In this document: positions 49,090-61,090 of the stretch, piece by piece
Layout: every line of letters begins with the position of its first letter
Numbering within the stretch: the first letter of the stretch is position 1
Source of the DNA: Arctopsyche grandis
Taxonomy: Eukaryota; Arthropoda; Insecta; Trichoptera; Hydropsychidae
DNA length: 64,000 nt
Direction of reading: 5' to 3'
NCBI RefSeq assembly: GCF_051622035.1
Contig: NC_135359.1
Coordinates: 15,561,501 to 15,625,500, forward strand
Translations under genes and position numbers: made by a program
Notes under the pieces: model-generated
Seen by the model: the letters and a program-made list of their open reading frames with translations, nothing else
Database searches by the model: none
Told to the model about the DNA's origin: nothing

Positions 49090-50650
49090 GTGTACCAACT
49101 GTTCGGCATGAGCCATATTATTATACATAATTATAATCATTTATATTAAATAATAATTATACATCCTACATTAGTTTAAAGTTTTTTATGATTGTGTTAA
49201 ATGCTGTACTATTTTTTGTATCTTAATTTTTTGCTTTTGCTTTTTGTTTTATCTATTATTTTTTTGTTTTCTCCCTCTCTTATTTTATTATTATTATTAT
49301 TAAATTCAAATTTTCAAAAGCTCGAGTTCGAGCTACATATGTTGGGAAACTGCGGAGTTTCAGGCGGAGCTTGGCGAGACCGTTCCCGAAGAAACACTCC
49401 ATTAGAAGGCCGTGCCATTAACTATAGTTTCCATATAGCACTTACGGTGAATTTATGATGTGAACTTGTTTATTTAATTTTTACCGTAGAAACAAATTTT
49501 TCACATAGAGCAGCCGTTACTAAGCGGAATGGAATTTAAGCGGCCGCCGCTAGCGCGAACATGGAAAAATAAATATGTCCAAAATAATAAATGGAATGTG
49601 TACGTAGTCTAAGGATTTTATTTTTTGCAGCCACTCTAAGGTTCACTGAAAGCGAATTTTTACCCCAAAACATTGTCAAGACAATAAAAATTGTATGAAA
49701 TATTTTCGCACACTCGCTGTTCCATTGTCCCGTCGCCGCAAAGAGATATGTGTACGCTGCCAAATGAAAATTTAAAATTTACCGCGAAAGCTCGTGGTAT
49801 TTAATAAGAAGTTGACGATTGACAAATGGCTGACATAATTATTCATTATGTGGTGTGACTAATAAGCTGCGTATACACTACATACATATATTTCACGGAC
49901 AAGCGACGCGGTTGCCTCTGTGATAAATTGCTATGCACATACAACACTTAATGAAATTTCTTAAAAGCGATACCATTGTAAATAAACGATTGTCATCTCG
50001 AATTCGATTTGAAAATACTCAAACATTCCCAGTGACTGTAATTTATTAGAGTGCTCTCTCATATCGAGGACCATTCGAATACATTACGAGGTCAATGACA
50101 ATGATAAGTGCCGAGGGAAGTTTCGAAGATATGTGTGTATCTACGAAGAAATATCTCATATTTATTCGTATCGTCGAATTTGAAGTGGGCAAAAGCGAAT
50201 GGTGGTCGGAAAAAATTGGTGAACCCTGGAATGCAGCCAAGAGATATCCAGATCATGTCATTAACAGCTCGTTTGTTCATGGAAGCGTTGTGGTGTGCAC
50301 GTGGAGACGGCCTACGGAGACCACACGAACAGAAAAACGCAAGAAGGAGCTGAGATAACAAACATTGGAACGGGAAAATGTAAACTACACACAAACATAT
50401 CTATAGTAGTGTAGGAATATCGAATGTGCGATATACGATGAGAATATGCCACAAATATCTTCGCTTATTATTATACAACACATACCAAGGTGGATAATAG
50501 TTATGTACCTTCTCCATATTCATTAAGCACAATTTTCCTTGCGGCTTATTGCACGTATGGAAAGGATAGTTTAAGGAATAGATTAAACTGATATCAGGAT
50601 AACTTCTCTGAATTATTCGGGAAACTTACAAATGTATATATATATAATAT
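49090..50650. other. Intergenic stretch, no gene recognised
   Basis: Includes a moderately GC-balanced part at 50040-50390 with overlapping open frames on both strands (87 codons on plus). Composition suggests a degraded element or a non-coding exon; no homology recognised. Confidence 0.3.
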
Positions 50651-50662
50651 AATCATTATCAG

Positions 50663-50795
50663 TAAAGCCCGGACCCTGAGGGGGCCGTTTATTGTTCAAA
50701 TGTTGTAAATGCATTGTTTAAGGTTTGCCGAACCTTTTTGACAAAGCATTTACAACAATTGAACAATAAACGGCACGCTTCCGGTCCTACCTCTA
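50663..50795. mobile_element. 133-bp hAT-like MITE (TAGAGGTAGG family), copy A
   Basis: Flanked by ATTATCAG (50655-50662) and ATTATTAG (50796-50803). Ends TAAAGCCCGGACC and GGTCCTACCTCTA. The interior has a hairpin around 'aaatgcattg'/'aaagcattt'. Same length as the copy at 52236-52368. Confidence 0.8.
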
Positions 50796-50803
50796 ATTAT
50801 TAG

Positions 50804-50980
50804 CAAAGGCCGGATAACCAAGGTGCCGTCTTGAAAAAAACGGACCCAGAGGGTGCTGTGCTGTATTGTTCATTGCAATGTTAAAGGTTCGCCGAACGTT
50901 TTTTTTTTGGACTCTAGCTTTGTAAATAGAGCTAAACCGCCCCGATTCCTGGAAAAAGCACAGTGTCTATCCGGTGTCTA
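50804..50980. mobile_element. 177-bp hAT-like MITE of the same family, copy B
   Basis: Starts directly after the ATTATTAG that ends copy A and is followed by another ATTATTAG (50981-50988). The two copies thus share the middle duplication. The centre carries a different filler, 'gactctagctttg'. Confidence 0.75.
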
Positions 50981-50989
50981 ATTATTAGT

Positions 50990-52227
50990 GTATATTATTG
51001 TGTGAACAATATTAAGAGTTATTTTTTTTATTTTTTTTTCAAACACAATACAGATAATATTATAAATACTAGCAAAAAAAAGGTTTAAAAGTGATAATAA
51101 TCATTGCATCAGTTACTATCAAAATAGACTTATGTATATGTATTGTGTACTTTGTGGAATTTTATAGTATTTTTGCAGGCCGTATTTTTACCAATTATTA
51201 AAAATGAGACTATGAATGACAAGTGATTTATGATGTTTATTTATGTATTTAATAGTCAATACTCTTATAAAAGTTTTTTGACGTTTTTCTTAAAAATCGA
51301 ACTTGTGGTGTCTATAGCTGAAATTTATTTAAAATAACGGATTAAAATTGGAATTACATTCAGTTTTGCAACGATGAAAAGCTTCGGATTTACTCAAGGT
51401 GCTATTATTTATATACATTGCAAGAATTACGCAATTACTACTATAATGTTATCAAAACGTTAGCGTGCTCAATGAGATTTGCCGAGCGTGAGTGTACAAA
51501 TAAGCAAACATGGAATTCCTTTTACACGGATCTATGTAGAACTTTTCAAGTTCTTCCCGCATGATTTGAACGTGTCGACATATTCACAATATGCTTATGT
51601 TTCTTTTCATAACAAACACTGAACCAGCAGCACAGTTGGGTCTCTTTGATTTTTCGTAGACGTATTTTTCCACTTCGCATCCGCAAGGAAGTTGTAAATA
51701 TAGGACACATTTTAGATTCAAGTGTCGAACGTTGAAAATTCCTATCGACTAATTTAATTTTTTTAACGTTTTGAACTATTGTTTAATATCCTTGTCCTAA
51801 TAAAAAGGTTAAGCCCCGTTAATGTTTTAATAAAGCGTTTCAAAGCGACAAAAGGAGATTTCGCCACACAAAAGCAGATCGTAAAACATACGGTTCAAAG
51901 CATGGGGTTTTCGCGCGTGTTTGAAGATGCCATTTTGAACGCTACATTAAAAATGAAAGCATAACTCGCAACTAAAATAGCGATATTTTGGCGGTCATAA
52001 ATGTAAATTTAATAATATCCAATATATTAAAATTACAAAAATAAAAATAATACATACATTAACTTTTTATAATTTGAAAGAAATTAGATAAATTATTAAA
52101 TTTTGGGAGGCCACAAAATTGCCAATGTCTTCAAGTGAGAGATTTTAATTATTGCCCTTCATACACACTTACCAATCTGTAGATTTCATTTCAAGTACAT
52201 ATGTATGTCATTACTAGACTACAGATA
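50990..52227. other. Intergenic stretch, nothing recognised
   Basis: AT-rich. A small open frame at 51779-51964 (61 codons) has a plausible composition but no recognisable match. Confidence 0.3.
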
Positions 52228-52235
52228 CTCATCAG

Positions 52236-52368
52236 TAAAGCCCGGACCCTGAGGGGGCTGTATATTGTTCAAATGTTGTAAATGCATTTTTAAAGGTTTG
52301 CCGAACCTTTTTTACAAAGGATTTACAACAATTGAACAATAAACAGCACGCTTCCGGTCCTACCTCTA
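52236..52368. mobile_element. 133-bp hAT-like MITE, first of a tandem pair
   Basis: Flanked by exact CTCATCAG repeats (52228-52235 and 52369-52376). Ends TAAAGCCCGGACC and GGTCCTACCTCTA, as in 50663-50795. Confidence 0.85.
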
Positions 52369-52376
52369 CTCATCAG

Positions 52377-52500
52377 TAGAGGTAGATAGTCACAGTGCTA
52401 TCCATTGTTGTAAATCCTTTGTAAAAAAGGTTCGGTAAACCTTTTACAATGCATTTACAACCTTTGAACAATACGCGGCACCTTCTGGGTCCGGTGACTA
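52377..52500. mobile_element. 124-bp hAT-like MITE, second of the pair, inverted
   Basis: Inverted relative to its neighbour (starts TAGAGGTAGATAG, ends GGTCCGGTGACTA). Followed by a third exact CTCATCAG (52501-52508). Confidence 0.85.
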
Positions 52501-52788
52501 CTCATCAGAGTCATTTTTTTTCCTATTGTTAACTTCGTAGGAAAACCTTATTTTTTGCTTTTTGTTTTGTTTCGTGTATTGCCATTTGGGATTTCCCTAA
52601 TGGTGACTATGTATAGCCATTACTAAGGATCAGATGGTAATTATAGAATGAATGAAAAATTAACACTTCAGAGGCCAAACTGGGAAATTGCTTTATATTT
52701 TTCAAGGAATTATTATAATTTATAAACTTAAAATTATTTTCTTAACAAGAAGGGAACGCTATATTGATTGTAAATATTAGTCCCAAAT

Positions 52789-52989
52789 AGTTCGTTGATT
52801 ATTCCGTAGAAAGCGATCTCGCACACGACAGTAAAAACTCGATAACGGAACATCCGGCACCCGAAAATTCCATCCATTGAGAACTTGCATACTTACGAGA
52901 ACTCGACTGCCAGATATTCCGTATTCACGATTTTCGTGACAATGATTGTCGTGTGCGCGATCGCAATATGCGGAATAATCCATTTCCCG
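52789..52989. mobile_element. 201-bp foldback MITE related to 21554-21760
   Basis: Starts AGTTCGTTGATTATTCCGTA and ends 'gcggaataatccatttcccg'. TCCCAAAT flanks both sides (52781-52788 and 52990-52997). The arms pair through 'gcgatctcgcacacgac' and 'gtcgtgtgcgcgatcgc'. Confidence 0.75.
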
Positions 52990-53390
52990 TCCCAAATCAA
53001 TGGACATCTAATATTTACGTTGAATATTTTGATATGAACCGCGAGGACCAAAATTCTCCCTTTAAACTAATTAAAAAAATATAGTACATGTACCCAGGAC
53101 ATGTTAAGGTTGATAGTGAAACTTTAGATATTATTTAATTCGTATAATGTGTTACCAATACGGTCTCATTGGCAACTGTCCCAGCCCTAAAGGATATCGC
53201 TCTGGTCAAAATCCAAAGTCTAGTCATTACTAGACTTCGGCGCTCAGTTTTTACTTCCCGGTAAAGAGGGTTGATTACTATTGTCCTACAAAGCTAGAGA
53301 ACAAAAAAAAAAGATTGACTATAGAAATTGACAGTGGTCAACCCATTATTTTGTTTAAATAGAAACCGACTGCTGATAATGAGTCATTAG

Positions 53391-53453
53391 TAAAGGGCGG
53401 ATAGCCAGCGTGCTTTTTCCAGGAATCAGGGAGTTTTGAAGGTCCGACCTCTA
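53391..53453. mobile_element. 63-bp hAT-like MITE, smallest copy
   Basis: Starts TAAAGGGCGGATAG and ends GGTCCGACCTCTA. Flanking repeats GTCATTAG (53383-53390) and GTCATTAC (53454-53461). Confidence 0.65.
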
Positions 53454-53624
53454 GTCATTACACCAGGTCCTATTCATTCAATACTATTACTATTTATTCC
53501 AGTTTATATTATACATATTTTCCACAGAGTTTGTATTGGAATGTATGAAAAAAGCTTAGAATAATTTTGATTGATTGAAAAAATTGAAAATTACTTGTTA
53601 GTGTATAATTTGATCAAAATTGGT

Positions 53625-54410
53625 TGACCGGCTCCTTCCTGTCATTGATTGCTCTTTGCGTGTACTTTAGTATTGCCGTGGCCTGATTTAACTCGACTTT
53701 TACCTGATGAAATACTCCGACATATACTGCCTGGTTCGTATATAATTTCGGACGGTTGGACAGCGTACGAAAATATTCCGAATTCCGGTAAAAGTGGTTA
53801 TAATTTCGTGGATCCCAATGATAGTGAAATACATAAGCAAAATGTGGATAATATGTGGATGCGTGTGAAAAGAAAGATGAGGCGTCAATTTGGCTCAAAG
53901 CGTGCCCGTTTTGATTCATATTTAGATGAATTTGTATTGAACCACAAACGTGATACTAAAGTACTGTTACGTAGGGATGGGTGGAGGATCCAAGTAAAAG
54001 GCCAACAGTCGTTTCACAGCGTTTGTTGATGATTAAGGAGATACACGCACTGGCATTGCTCAGTCCAGAAATCCTGATATCGCCTACGTACCGCCTTATA
54101 AAGGGTAGATCTCTCAGGACGCCTAATCTGTTTACCTGTTGTATAGTCACGTATTCGGATATGTATTTCCACGACATTGGGTCTCCCCGTACCGATTCTG
54201 AGAAATAACTAATAACGGTGATTGTTTAGCCTAAATGCACTTAGAGTCCAGATATAATCCTTGGAAGTAAGTGCATGCACTTAGTTGATCCGATAACAGA
54301 TATCCGTTGGTCTAAGTGCAATTCGCTCAATCCGCGGCGTACGTAACAGTACTAAATACAATACTAAAGTACTTGCAAAGAGCAACCAATGACAGGAAGG
54401 AACATGTCGA
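53625..54410 (+). mobile_element. Merlin (IS1016-like) DNA transposon remnant
   Basis: The plus strand at ~53690-53960 encodes a Merlin/IS1595-type DDE fragment: LPGSYIISDGWTAYENIPN (with a catalytic Asp), then YNFVDPNDSEIHKQNVDNMW, RVKRKMRRQFGSKRARFDSY. The third acidic position reads VDN where VEN or VES is usual. The first part of the transposase is absent. The left border (53630-53690) and right border (54355-54405) are inverted copies of each other, 'ccttcctgtcattgattgctc' matching the complement on the right. The coding 3' end is thus present twice in opposite orientations. A solo LTR interrupts it. Confidence 0.75.
53965..54348 (-). mobile_element. 384-bp solo LTR, probably Ty3/gypsy type
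   Basis: Ends TGTTACGTA and TACGTAACA, flanked by a 4-bp direct repeat GTAC (53961-53964 and 54349-54352). On the minus strand a TATAAG box (near 54100) precedes the 3' part. A 4-bp duplication and TG..CA ends fit Ty3/gypsy. Inserted inside the Merlin transposase remnant. A related but shorter sequence lies near 63130-63317. No internal coding region is present. Confidence 0.75.
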
Positions 54411-54639
54411 CCGAGCCTAGAGGCTCCCCCCTGTCTTTTACCAAAATTGAATTGATTCATCATTGGCTGAAGAGTCTATATTGAATAGGCTCTATTGAAT
54501 CACTCATATTCTGCATAAAGCTTTTGTTGAAGCAGTACTGGCATCCTTGATGATACAATAATTGTAATGAAAATGCTCACATTTGTTACAGATGATATGA
54601 TAGTTATTATTTTAACGCGCCTACGCAAATCTTTTCTTA

Positions 54640-55020
54640 TATTATACAAACACAAAGCAGTGGGTTTGTTTTCAGCCGGCGGCGTCGATCAGATTTTTTG
54701 TGTTTGGATCTGTTGTCTGGGCAAGTATGAGTTATTTTGTAAGCAAAAAGTATTAAGCATGGCCGCGGCTACTTATTCGTTGAGCACATATCAGCTCAGC
54801 ACTATTTCCTGCGGCTATGGCCCTCTTGGTGACAGACAGACGGCCGCACGGAAGCTGGCGTCGTTAAGCTTGTCATCGCTGTATTTTCTACTCCACCGTC
54901 GCTTTATACCTAAAAGCTACACGAGGATATAAATAAACCGATTTTGTTATATTTATTCAATTAAAAAAAACCAAACCACTTTAGCTTATCATCACGCAAC
55001 GTTAGACGGCCTGTTGTGAT
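54640..55020 (+). mobile_element. Possible second LTR fragment
   Basis: A GC-richer block (54750-54930) followed by 'gaggatataaataaaccg' and a T-rich end. The order of elements resembles an LTR with TATA box and polyadenylation signal, but ends and duplication are not found. Confidence 0.3.
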
Positions 55021-55369
55021 TCCACTCTATTTGCAAGCGAACGTGGTTGCGAGAGTCAAAAATTAATTCATACACGTGATAAGAGTGCGACACTTGTACA
55101 TATGTATCTCGTTTCGTAAATGCCAGTGCTTTCCAAAATTGTAAATTTGGAATTAACAAAAGAAAAGCTGATTAAATTGTATGCAGCAAACTTTAAATTT
55201 AATTCCCAGAAATTCTAAAAACTCACATAGGAAAATTGGATTTTCATTGATGGACTGAATGGAAAATTATCATCGCATTGCCTTAATTATCTGGTCACCT
55301 TTTTATTTTTATATCATATTTTGATATCACTATCAATAAACCATTCAATTCTAAACACATAATCTTCTA

Positions 55370-56205
55370 TTAAGGATCTTGGTGTAATACTCAATAATAA
55401 ATTCGATTTCTTTGAACATATTTCCTTCATTGCCAACAAAGCTACTCCGCTCAACAAAACCCTTTAATGATCCTTACGTACTTAAGTTACTTTGTAAGAT
55501 CTCACCTTGAATTTGCCTCAACTATCTGGTCACCTTTTTATTTATCCCATATTGTATTGAAAAAGTTGTAAAACTTCAATTTATTAAATCCTTACGCTAC
55601 CTTTTTCCTCCATACACCCATACTACTATTCCCGATATTTTAAAAATCCTTTCTTTCAACAATCTTTCTGTCAGGCGACGACTCACTGATGCTATATAAT
55701 TCTTTAAACTCCTGAATGATTTCCTTGATTGTTCTGATTTACTGAGTAAGGTTGGTTTCAGGATCCCATTTAGGTATTCTAGACACGTTGCACTCTTTTC
55801 ATTTAATCCTTTCAAAACCATTTCTCTAAGATATTCTTATCTACAGGGTGTTAATCGCATGTTTAACGATGAGCTAAATGAGGTTGATTTGTTCGGTATT
55901 TCCTTACATCAATTCAGGACTAGCATCAGGAGAATCTTGACCGATTGATCTATTTCTTCTTCTATTATATAACCTTTTTAAAAATATTTTAACAATTTAA
56001 TTTTAGTTGTGCAATGTTCTATTTAGTCATGTTTTAGTTTTTATTATTTTCTTTTTCATTTATTTATCTCTATGCACCATTTTATGTACATAACTTGTAA
56101 AAAATCTGTAATTGGACTCGGATGTTATTTTGTTATATTAACTGTTTATTTTTATGCATTTCTACATCTTGTTGTCTATTGATTTTTCAATAAATAAATA
56201 AAAAG
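55370..56205 (+). pseudogene. Jockey-like non-LTR retrotransposon 3' fragment
   Basis: Shifting plus-strand frames encode the region after a Jockey-type reverse transcriptase: IKDLGVILNNKFDF, HLEFASTIWSPFY-like sequence near 55510, SVRRRLTDA-like sequence near 55670, and NRMFNDELNEVDLFGISLHQF near 55850. Many frameshifts. Ends in an A-rich tail (AATAAATAAATAAA) at 56190-56205. A short extra piece at ~55285-55320 repeats 'ttatctggtcacctttttat'. Confidence 0.75.
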
Positions 56206-58715
56206 AACGTTAAATAAAAAAATCATCGATTTTAAACAATGTCCTGTGCTTCCAACCAATCGATTTATCACGATGAAAATTTCGAAGAAGTGGCTTTTTA
56301 CAAACCTCCTTTACGTTTACAATTCATTTAATATATTTTCGATTAAGTGTTTAAAAAAAAATAAACAGTTAACATTAATCTATTTTAGTTTAAATGAGTC
56401 ATTTATAATAATATTTGGCAGATTAACGAGAATTCAAAGTCACCATTTCGTCCAAAATTCCCCATACAAAGCGCCTCTAGCTCACAATGGGTGTTTGTAT
56501 GGGGAAGCGTTTTTTTCAGAAAATCGTCATTTATGAACATATGAAAAAATCCCACAAATCCGAAAAATCCCAAAGTTTTCGAAATTTGCATTTAACGTCC
56601 TCTCGATACAAATCTGATATAAATCTGATATGATATAAATAGTCCATCGATATAAATCTGAAATTCACGTTTATTGCTCCGGCCTAATATACAGTTATCG
56701 TGTGTTTGTGGATATTTTGTTCACCAGTGTTTTGCATAACCAATTCTAGTGAAAAAGAAATGGGGTTTCAATTTGAATACTCACACGTGTATTCAGTATT
56801 ATTTAAATATATTGTAATGATGATCATCAGAAATGCATCCAGGTGGAAAGGAAAGGAGCCTCGACTTCCCCCCCAAAATAAGAATTAAAATTAAAACTAA
56901 AAATATTTCTAAAAATACGATCGAAATAATTCAAGAGCTTTTTAAAAACAAAATAAAACTACATTTTATTACATGAATATTTTTTTATAACTACTTAATA
57001 AATTTGCCAAAAATTTTTATTATCCATTTGACCCGAACCCCAGCAATTGTTAAAATAGACTTAAGACGTATTGTGAGCATTATTTATAAACAATACAAAC
57101 CTTTTAAAAACTAAATCCCGGTTATTATTTAAAGATTTTATTTGTTGATCTTTCATCCTTTTTACAAAGTATCGGTAGGTAAAGTATTGTTTTATTTTTT
57201 ATTTGAAATTATTTGTTATACGTAAGAATTGTGTAAGAAATATACTAAGAATGTAAGAATACATTAAATATCCTCATCCAAAAATCATTATTGTCACATT
57301 TCATGATATATGTACATATGTATATTTATTCATTTTTTTTTGTTATTTACGTTTTTAAGATAAAATTATATTGAAAAATTGAAATTTTGAAACTGTGATT
57401 CAGTGGAGCTCCAAAAAAGTCAAATGTGCAGCGACGGTCGTTAGCCATGTTGCGTCTGCAATTTGCTGCTGTGATGATGGAAATATGTTCTTAACACCGG
57501 CCCATAGCGCCACACGCCATTTCCTTTGGATATTCTTTTAATCGTTGTTGTATGCATCGGTCGTTCACCCGGAAATTTATCTTATAAATTATACCTAAAA
57601 ACAATATTTTTTTAAAAAAATGAAATACACCATATATCACGAAAGTTAATTGAGAATGTGGGCAGAGTTTGTACAAATTGAGGTTTAAGTTTTACTTGCG
57701 AAATATTCATTTTTAAAATTCATGTCCTATTAAGTTGCCTATATATTTAATCTCACAGTTGTTAAACATTTATGCATAATATATAGATATGTTGTATAAT
57801 GTACTTGATATGTTTATATGTATGTACAAACTATATGTTTATTATGAAAAACTTGATTTTCTCTAATGAATGTAAATAATTTTAGAGACATCTATGTAAT
57901 ATTTTCAAAGGCTATTATTAACTGTAATTTCCATCAAACGGCAAACAAAAGTGTTGTTTTTTTACTGGTTTTGATAAGGATTTTTGAATCTACATATTAT
58001 ACATATAAGGCCTGAGGTATCTTCATTCTTGTTTTAAATAATATGTATTGAATGTGAGTTGCATATTATATTATTTTTCAAAACTGTATTTTTATGTCTG
58101 TTACTAGCTTGCATAAAATAGTTTCAAAATAAATTTTGAGAATTACAAAGTGGGGTAATTAGCCGGTGGAATGCCCAGCTTTCATTTGCTGCATTTGCCC
58201 ACACGCCCAAACTTTCTGGAATCCATTTAAAACAAAATTATGTATCAATTGGATTTTATTTAATTTTTACAATTCTGAAATATATAAATGTAATATTTTT
58301 CAAGGTTTTATATTAGTTTCTAATAAGTAATGTAGAATGAGGTTTGATGTATATGTTTTTACATACCTCCTTTGCATTTCACATGGCTTTCGTGTTAGTG
58401 GTCATTTTTTATATCTCTTATCTCTTATCCGATCGTTTTCATACTTTGCCATATTGCTAATTTTGGTCATCAATATACGTTATTAAAATTTTAAGATATC
58501 TATTAAGAAATGGTTTCTTTTATTTAGCATGGGGATATTATAAAAAATAAAATATATGTAAGTACATAGCATGTATAAATTTGGTAAGCGTTACATTTTT
58601 TACTTTATCTATGTTTTTGTTTATAACCATCGAAATTTTCTATTGATTTTCAAAAACGGTGGCCCCAAAAAAGCATCCATTCACACCTCCTTATAACCCC
58701 ACCCTTATTATATCG
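56206..58715. other. Intergenic stretch, nothing recognised
   Basis: AT-rich. A GC-balanced patch at 57405-57530 ('gttgcgtctgcaatttgctg') could be an exon or old element but has no assignable frame. Confidence 0.35.
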
Positions 58716-58935
58716 TTACCTTACTTTAAAAGGGTTCTAACAGTTAAAACAGGTGCAGTTAGAACCCTTTCAAATAAGGTAACAATATACGATAGCGATA
58801 ATAAAAATCTCAAAAAAAAAGTATTTTCTGAGGCAGTTTTCTGTACGGCAATTTTCCTATGCGACGAATTTTCTTGGGGCAGGAGATCCGCGCGCACGAT
58901 TTTCGTAGCGGTGGTTATCCTGAATGTTATAAAAA
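58715..58935. mobile_element. Hairpin and relic of the 8328-type foldback element
   Basis: 58715-58785 is a hairpin with ~26-base arms ('aaagggttctaac' and its complement). 58790-58935 follows the 8463-8600 sequence: 'gataataaaaatctc', then units such as 'gcgacgaattttc', then 'gatccgcgcgcacgatttt' and 'gtggttatcctg'. Half an element at most. Confidence 0.5.
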
Positions 58936-59228
58936 CCATAAAAAAGGTTGTTAACCCAATGGACGCCCAAAGCGCCTTAAAGAAACCAAAACAATTGTAT
59001 TTTCTGTTTGCTTAGTCAGGCCACACACAAATATTTCAGGATGCATTTATTGAATACATATATTTGAATGGTGGCACGCACACCGGGCAAAATATTTGTT
59101 GCATAGCGTAGTATGAAAAACGTAAAGGAGGTATGTAAAAATAAATGCTTCCTAATTGTAGCGTGTACGTTGCGTGCTGTTTTGGTGACTGTTTAGCGGC
59201 CTGACTTAAAATTCATATGTCATCAAAT

Positions 59229-59465
59229 GGTAAACGGACTACTAGTCATATGTGAACCAGTCACAGGACAACTGGTCGCTCTAGGTCGGTCACACTAAAA
59301 CTGGTCACACCCTAAAACTGGTCACGAGAAAACTGTTTGACCGATTTTAGGGTGTGACCAGTTTTCTCGTGACCAGTTTTAGTGTGACGGGTGATCACGT
59401 GTGACCAATCTAGAGCGACCAGTTGTCCTGTGACTGGTTCACATTTGACTAGTTATCACTGAACC
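59229..59465. mobile_element. 237-bp foldback element, sister of 20552-21050
   Basis: Begins GGTAAACGGACTACTAGTC, ends GTTATCACTGAACC, flanked by exact CATCAAAT repeats (59221-59228 and 59466-59473). The arms are ~100-bp runs of 'ctggtcacaccctaaaa' and 'cacgagaaaactg' units and their complements, almost without a spacer. Confidence 0.85.
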
Positions 59466-59550
59466 CATCAAATATAGTCATTCCTAGAAAAATTTTGTGT
59501 GCGGGGGTCAACTGCCTCCCCCAGCCGCCTTGAAACGATGCCCCTGTTTA

Positions 59551-60356
59551 AGGTCTGTTCATACTTAACAGCACTGCACGACTCCGTTTCAAATATGTCA
59601 TTTTATTACATTTCTATTCATATTTACCTACACGTCGCGGTCACGTCACGTTTACAGCATTTTGGCCGAGTGCAAGGCAAAATCGGCTTACTTATACATT
59701 ACAGGCCATGACGATACGGCGCAATATTGCTTACGTCGTATTGTCGAGTACTTACAATATGAATGCATACATGTGCATTCATATCTACGCATCAGAATAC
59801 ATGTCAGCAAAAATGTTTCGGCGTTTATCGAACGAAAAATTATGTATAATCGCGTTGTTGTTGAAAGAAGAAGCTCAAGAAGGCAATAAAAAAGCACGGA
59901 GGCGTTTTGATGTGCATCCCATGTTAAAAAATAGAAAAACCAAAGGAGAGTTTTGGACACTGTATAAGGAGCTTGTGGATGATGGATAAAATTTTTTTAA
60001 ATATTTCCGTAAAAATTTAATTTAATTTTTTTAAATATTTGCGCCAAAACCATGTCGAAAGATTGAACAGCTGTCAACTGTCACTATTGATAATCGGTCC
60101 AAAACAGCAAAGCGGCAGACTCATGGCACGTAATTCGCGTGTATATTTCCACGATGGTCAAAAAAACGGATACGATACGTTGACGGATGTTGCTGTAAGG
60201 TATGAACAGGAAATGTCGGGTACTGCTGTAAGCCTGCCGTGGCGTAAATGTGACGCTTGGTATGAATATACCCATACAAAATATACCAAAGAATACTTTT
60301 CGTACGGCCGGATACCTGCTGAAGTCGGTACGTGCTGACTAGGTATGAACAGATCT
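59551..60356 (+). mobile_element. PIF/Harbinger element with transposase remnant
   Basis: Ends AGGTCTGTTCATAC and the complement of AGATCTGTTCATAC, flanked by TTA (59548-59550 and 60357-60359). The plus strand at 59806-59989 encodes IALLLKEEAQEGNKKARRRF, then HPMLKNRK, then GEFWTLYKELVDDG, which is the N-terminal part of Harbinger/HARBI1-type transposases. The rest of the catalytic domain is missing, so it is internally deleted. The right half matches the small MITE at 8625-8842. Confidence 0.8.
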
Positions 60357-60499
60357 TTAAATGCACATTTCAAATTTGAAACCGCCATATTAGCGAAACA
60401 CGGAAAAGCGGGTGCAATTCGACGAGGGCAAAAATAGCGAGGAGCAAAAAAATTCGCTTATTTATAGAAACGTCACCAAAAAGCAAAACAATCGGCCAA

Positions 60500-61090
60500 G
60501 GTCGAGCATGGCCGTTCTTAGACCTCGCGAGTTGTCTGCGAGCGAGTTGCGGGGAGGGGAGTGCGGTGTGCGGCGTGCGGCGTGCGTCGCGGTCTTCGAA
60601 TCAGCCCTGACCGGGGCTTCGGATCAGGTGTAGGAGTGGGAGTGGGAGTGGTGGGGGCGCGGGAAGCGGAAACGGAAGCGGAAGGGATGTGTCGCTGAAG
60701 TGGCGGCCGGGTGCTGGCGGCGCATGGCGGCGGGGGCGGCCGGCTCGGACGGGGGGGGCGGCAGCGCAGACGGGGGCGGTCGCGGGGGCGGGGGCGGGGG
60801 CGGGGGCGGGGGCGCAGCGTGGTGCGCGGCGGCCGAGCGGCAGGGCGCGTCGCTGGCGGCCGCGGCCTGCCAGTGGTCGGCGGAGAACGGCCAGACCGAC
60901 CTGCCGCGGACCTTCTTGCGCATCTTCTGCGAGCGGTTCGAAGCCGAGGTGGCGAAGATCACGGCGACGAGGGCCGGGGCTTCGGCGGGCGCGGGGGCGG
61001 GGGCGGGGGCGGGGGCGGCCGACTCCACGCTGCCGCCCCCGCACACTCCGCTCTCCCCCCATCTCAACGGAACCATCGAACAAGAGGAGC
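60500..61090 (+). promoter_or_regulatory. GC-rich island at the Lnk first exon
   Basis: Nearly 600 bp of GC-rich sequence with (GGGGGC)n-like runs at 60770-60815 and 60985-61015, in an AT-rich neighbourhood. Covers the 5' UTR and first coding exon of the Lnk-like gene. The runs also encode Gly/Ala tracts and are prone to length variation. Confidence 0.55.

Noticed and set aside
50046-50394. Overlapping frames of 60-100 codons on both strands considered as a gene.
   Set aside because: No splice partners, no recognisable motif, and similar openness on opposite strands, which suggests composition.
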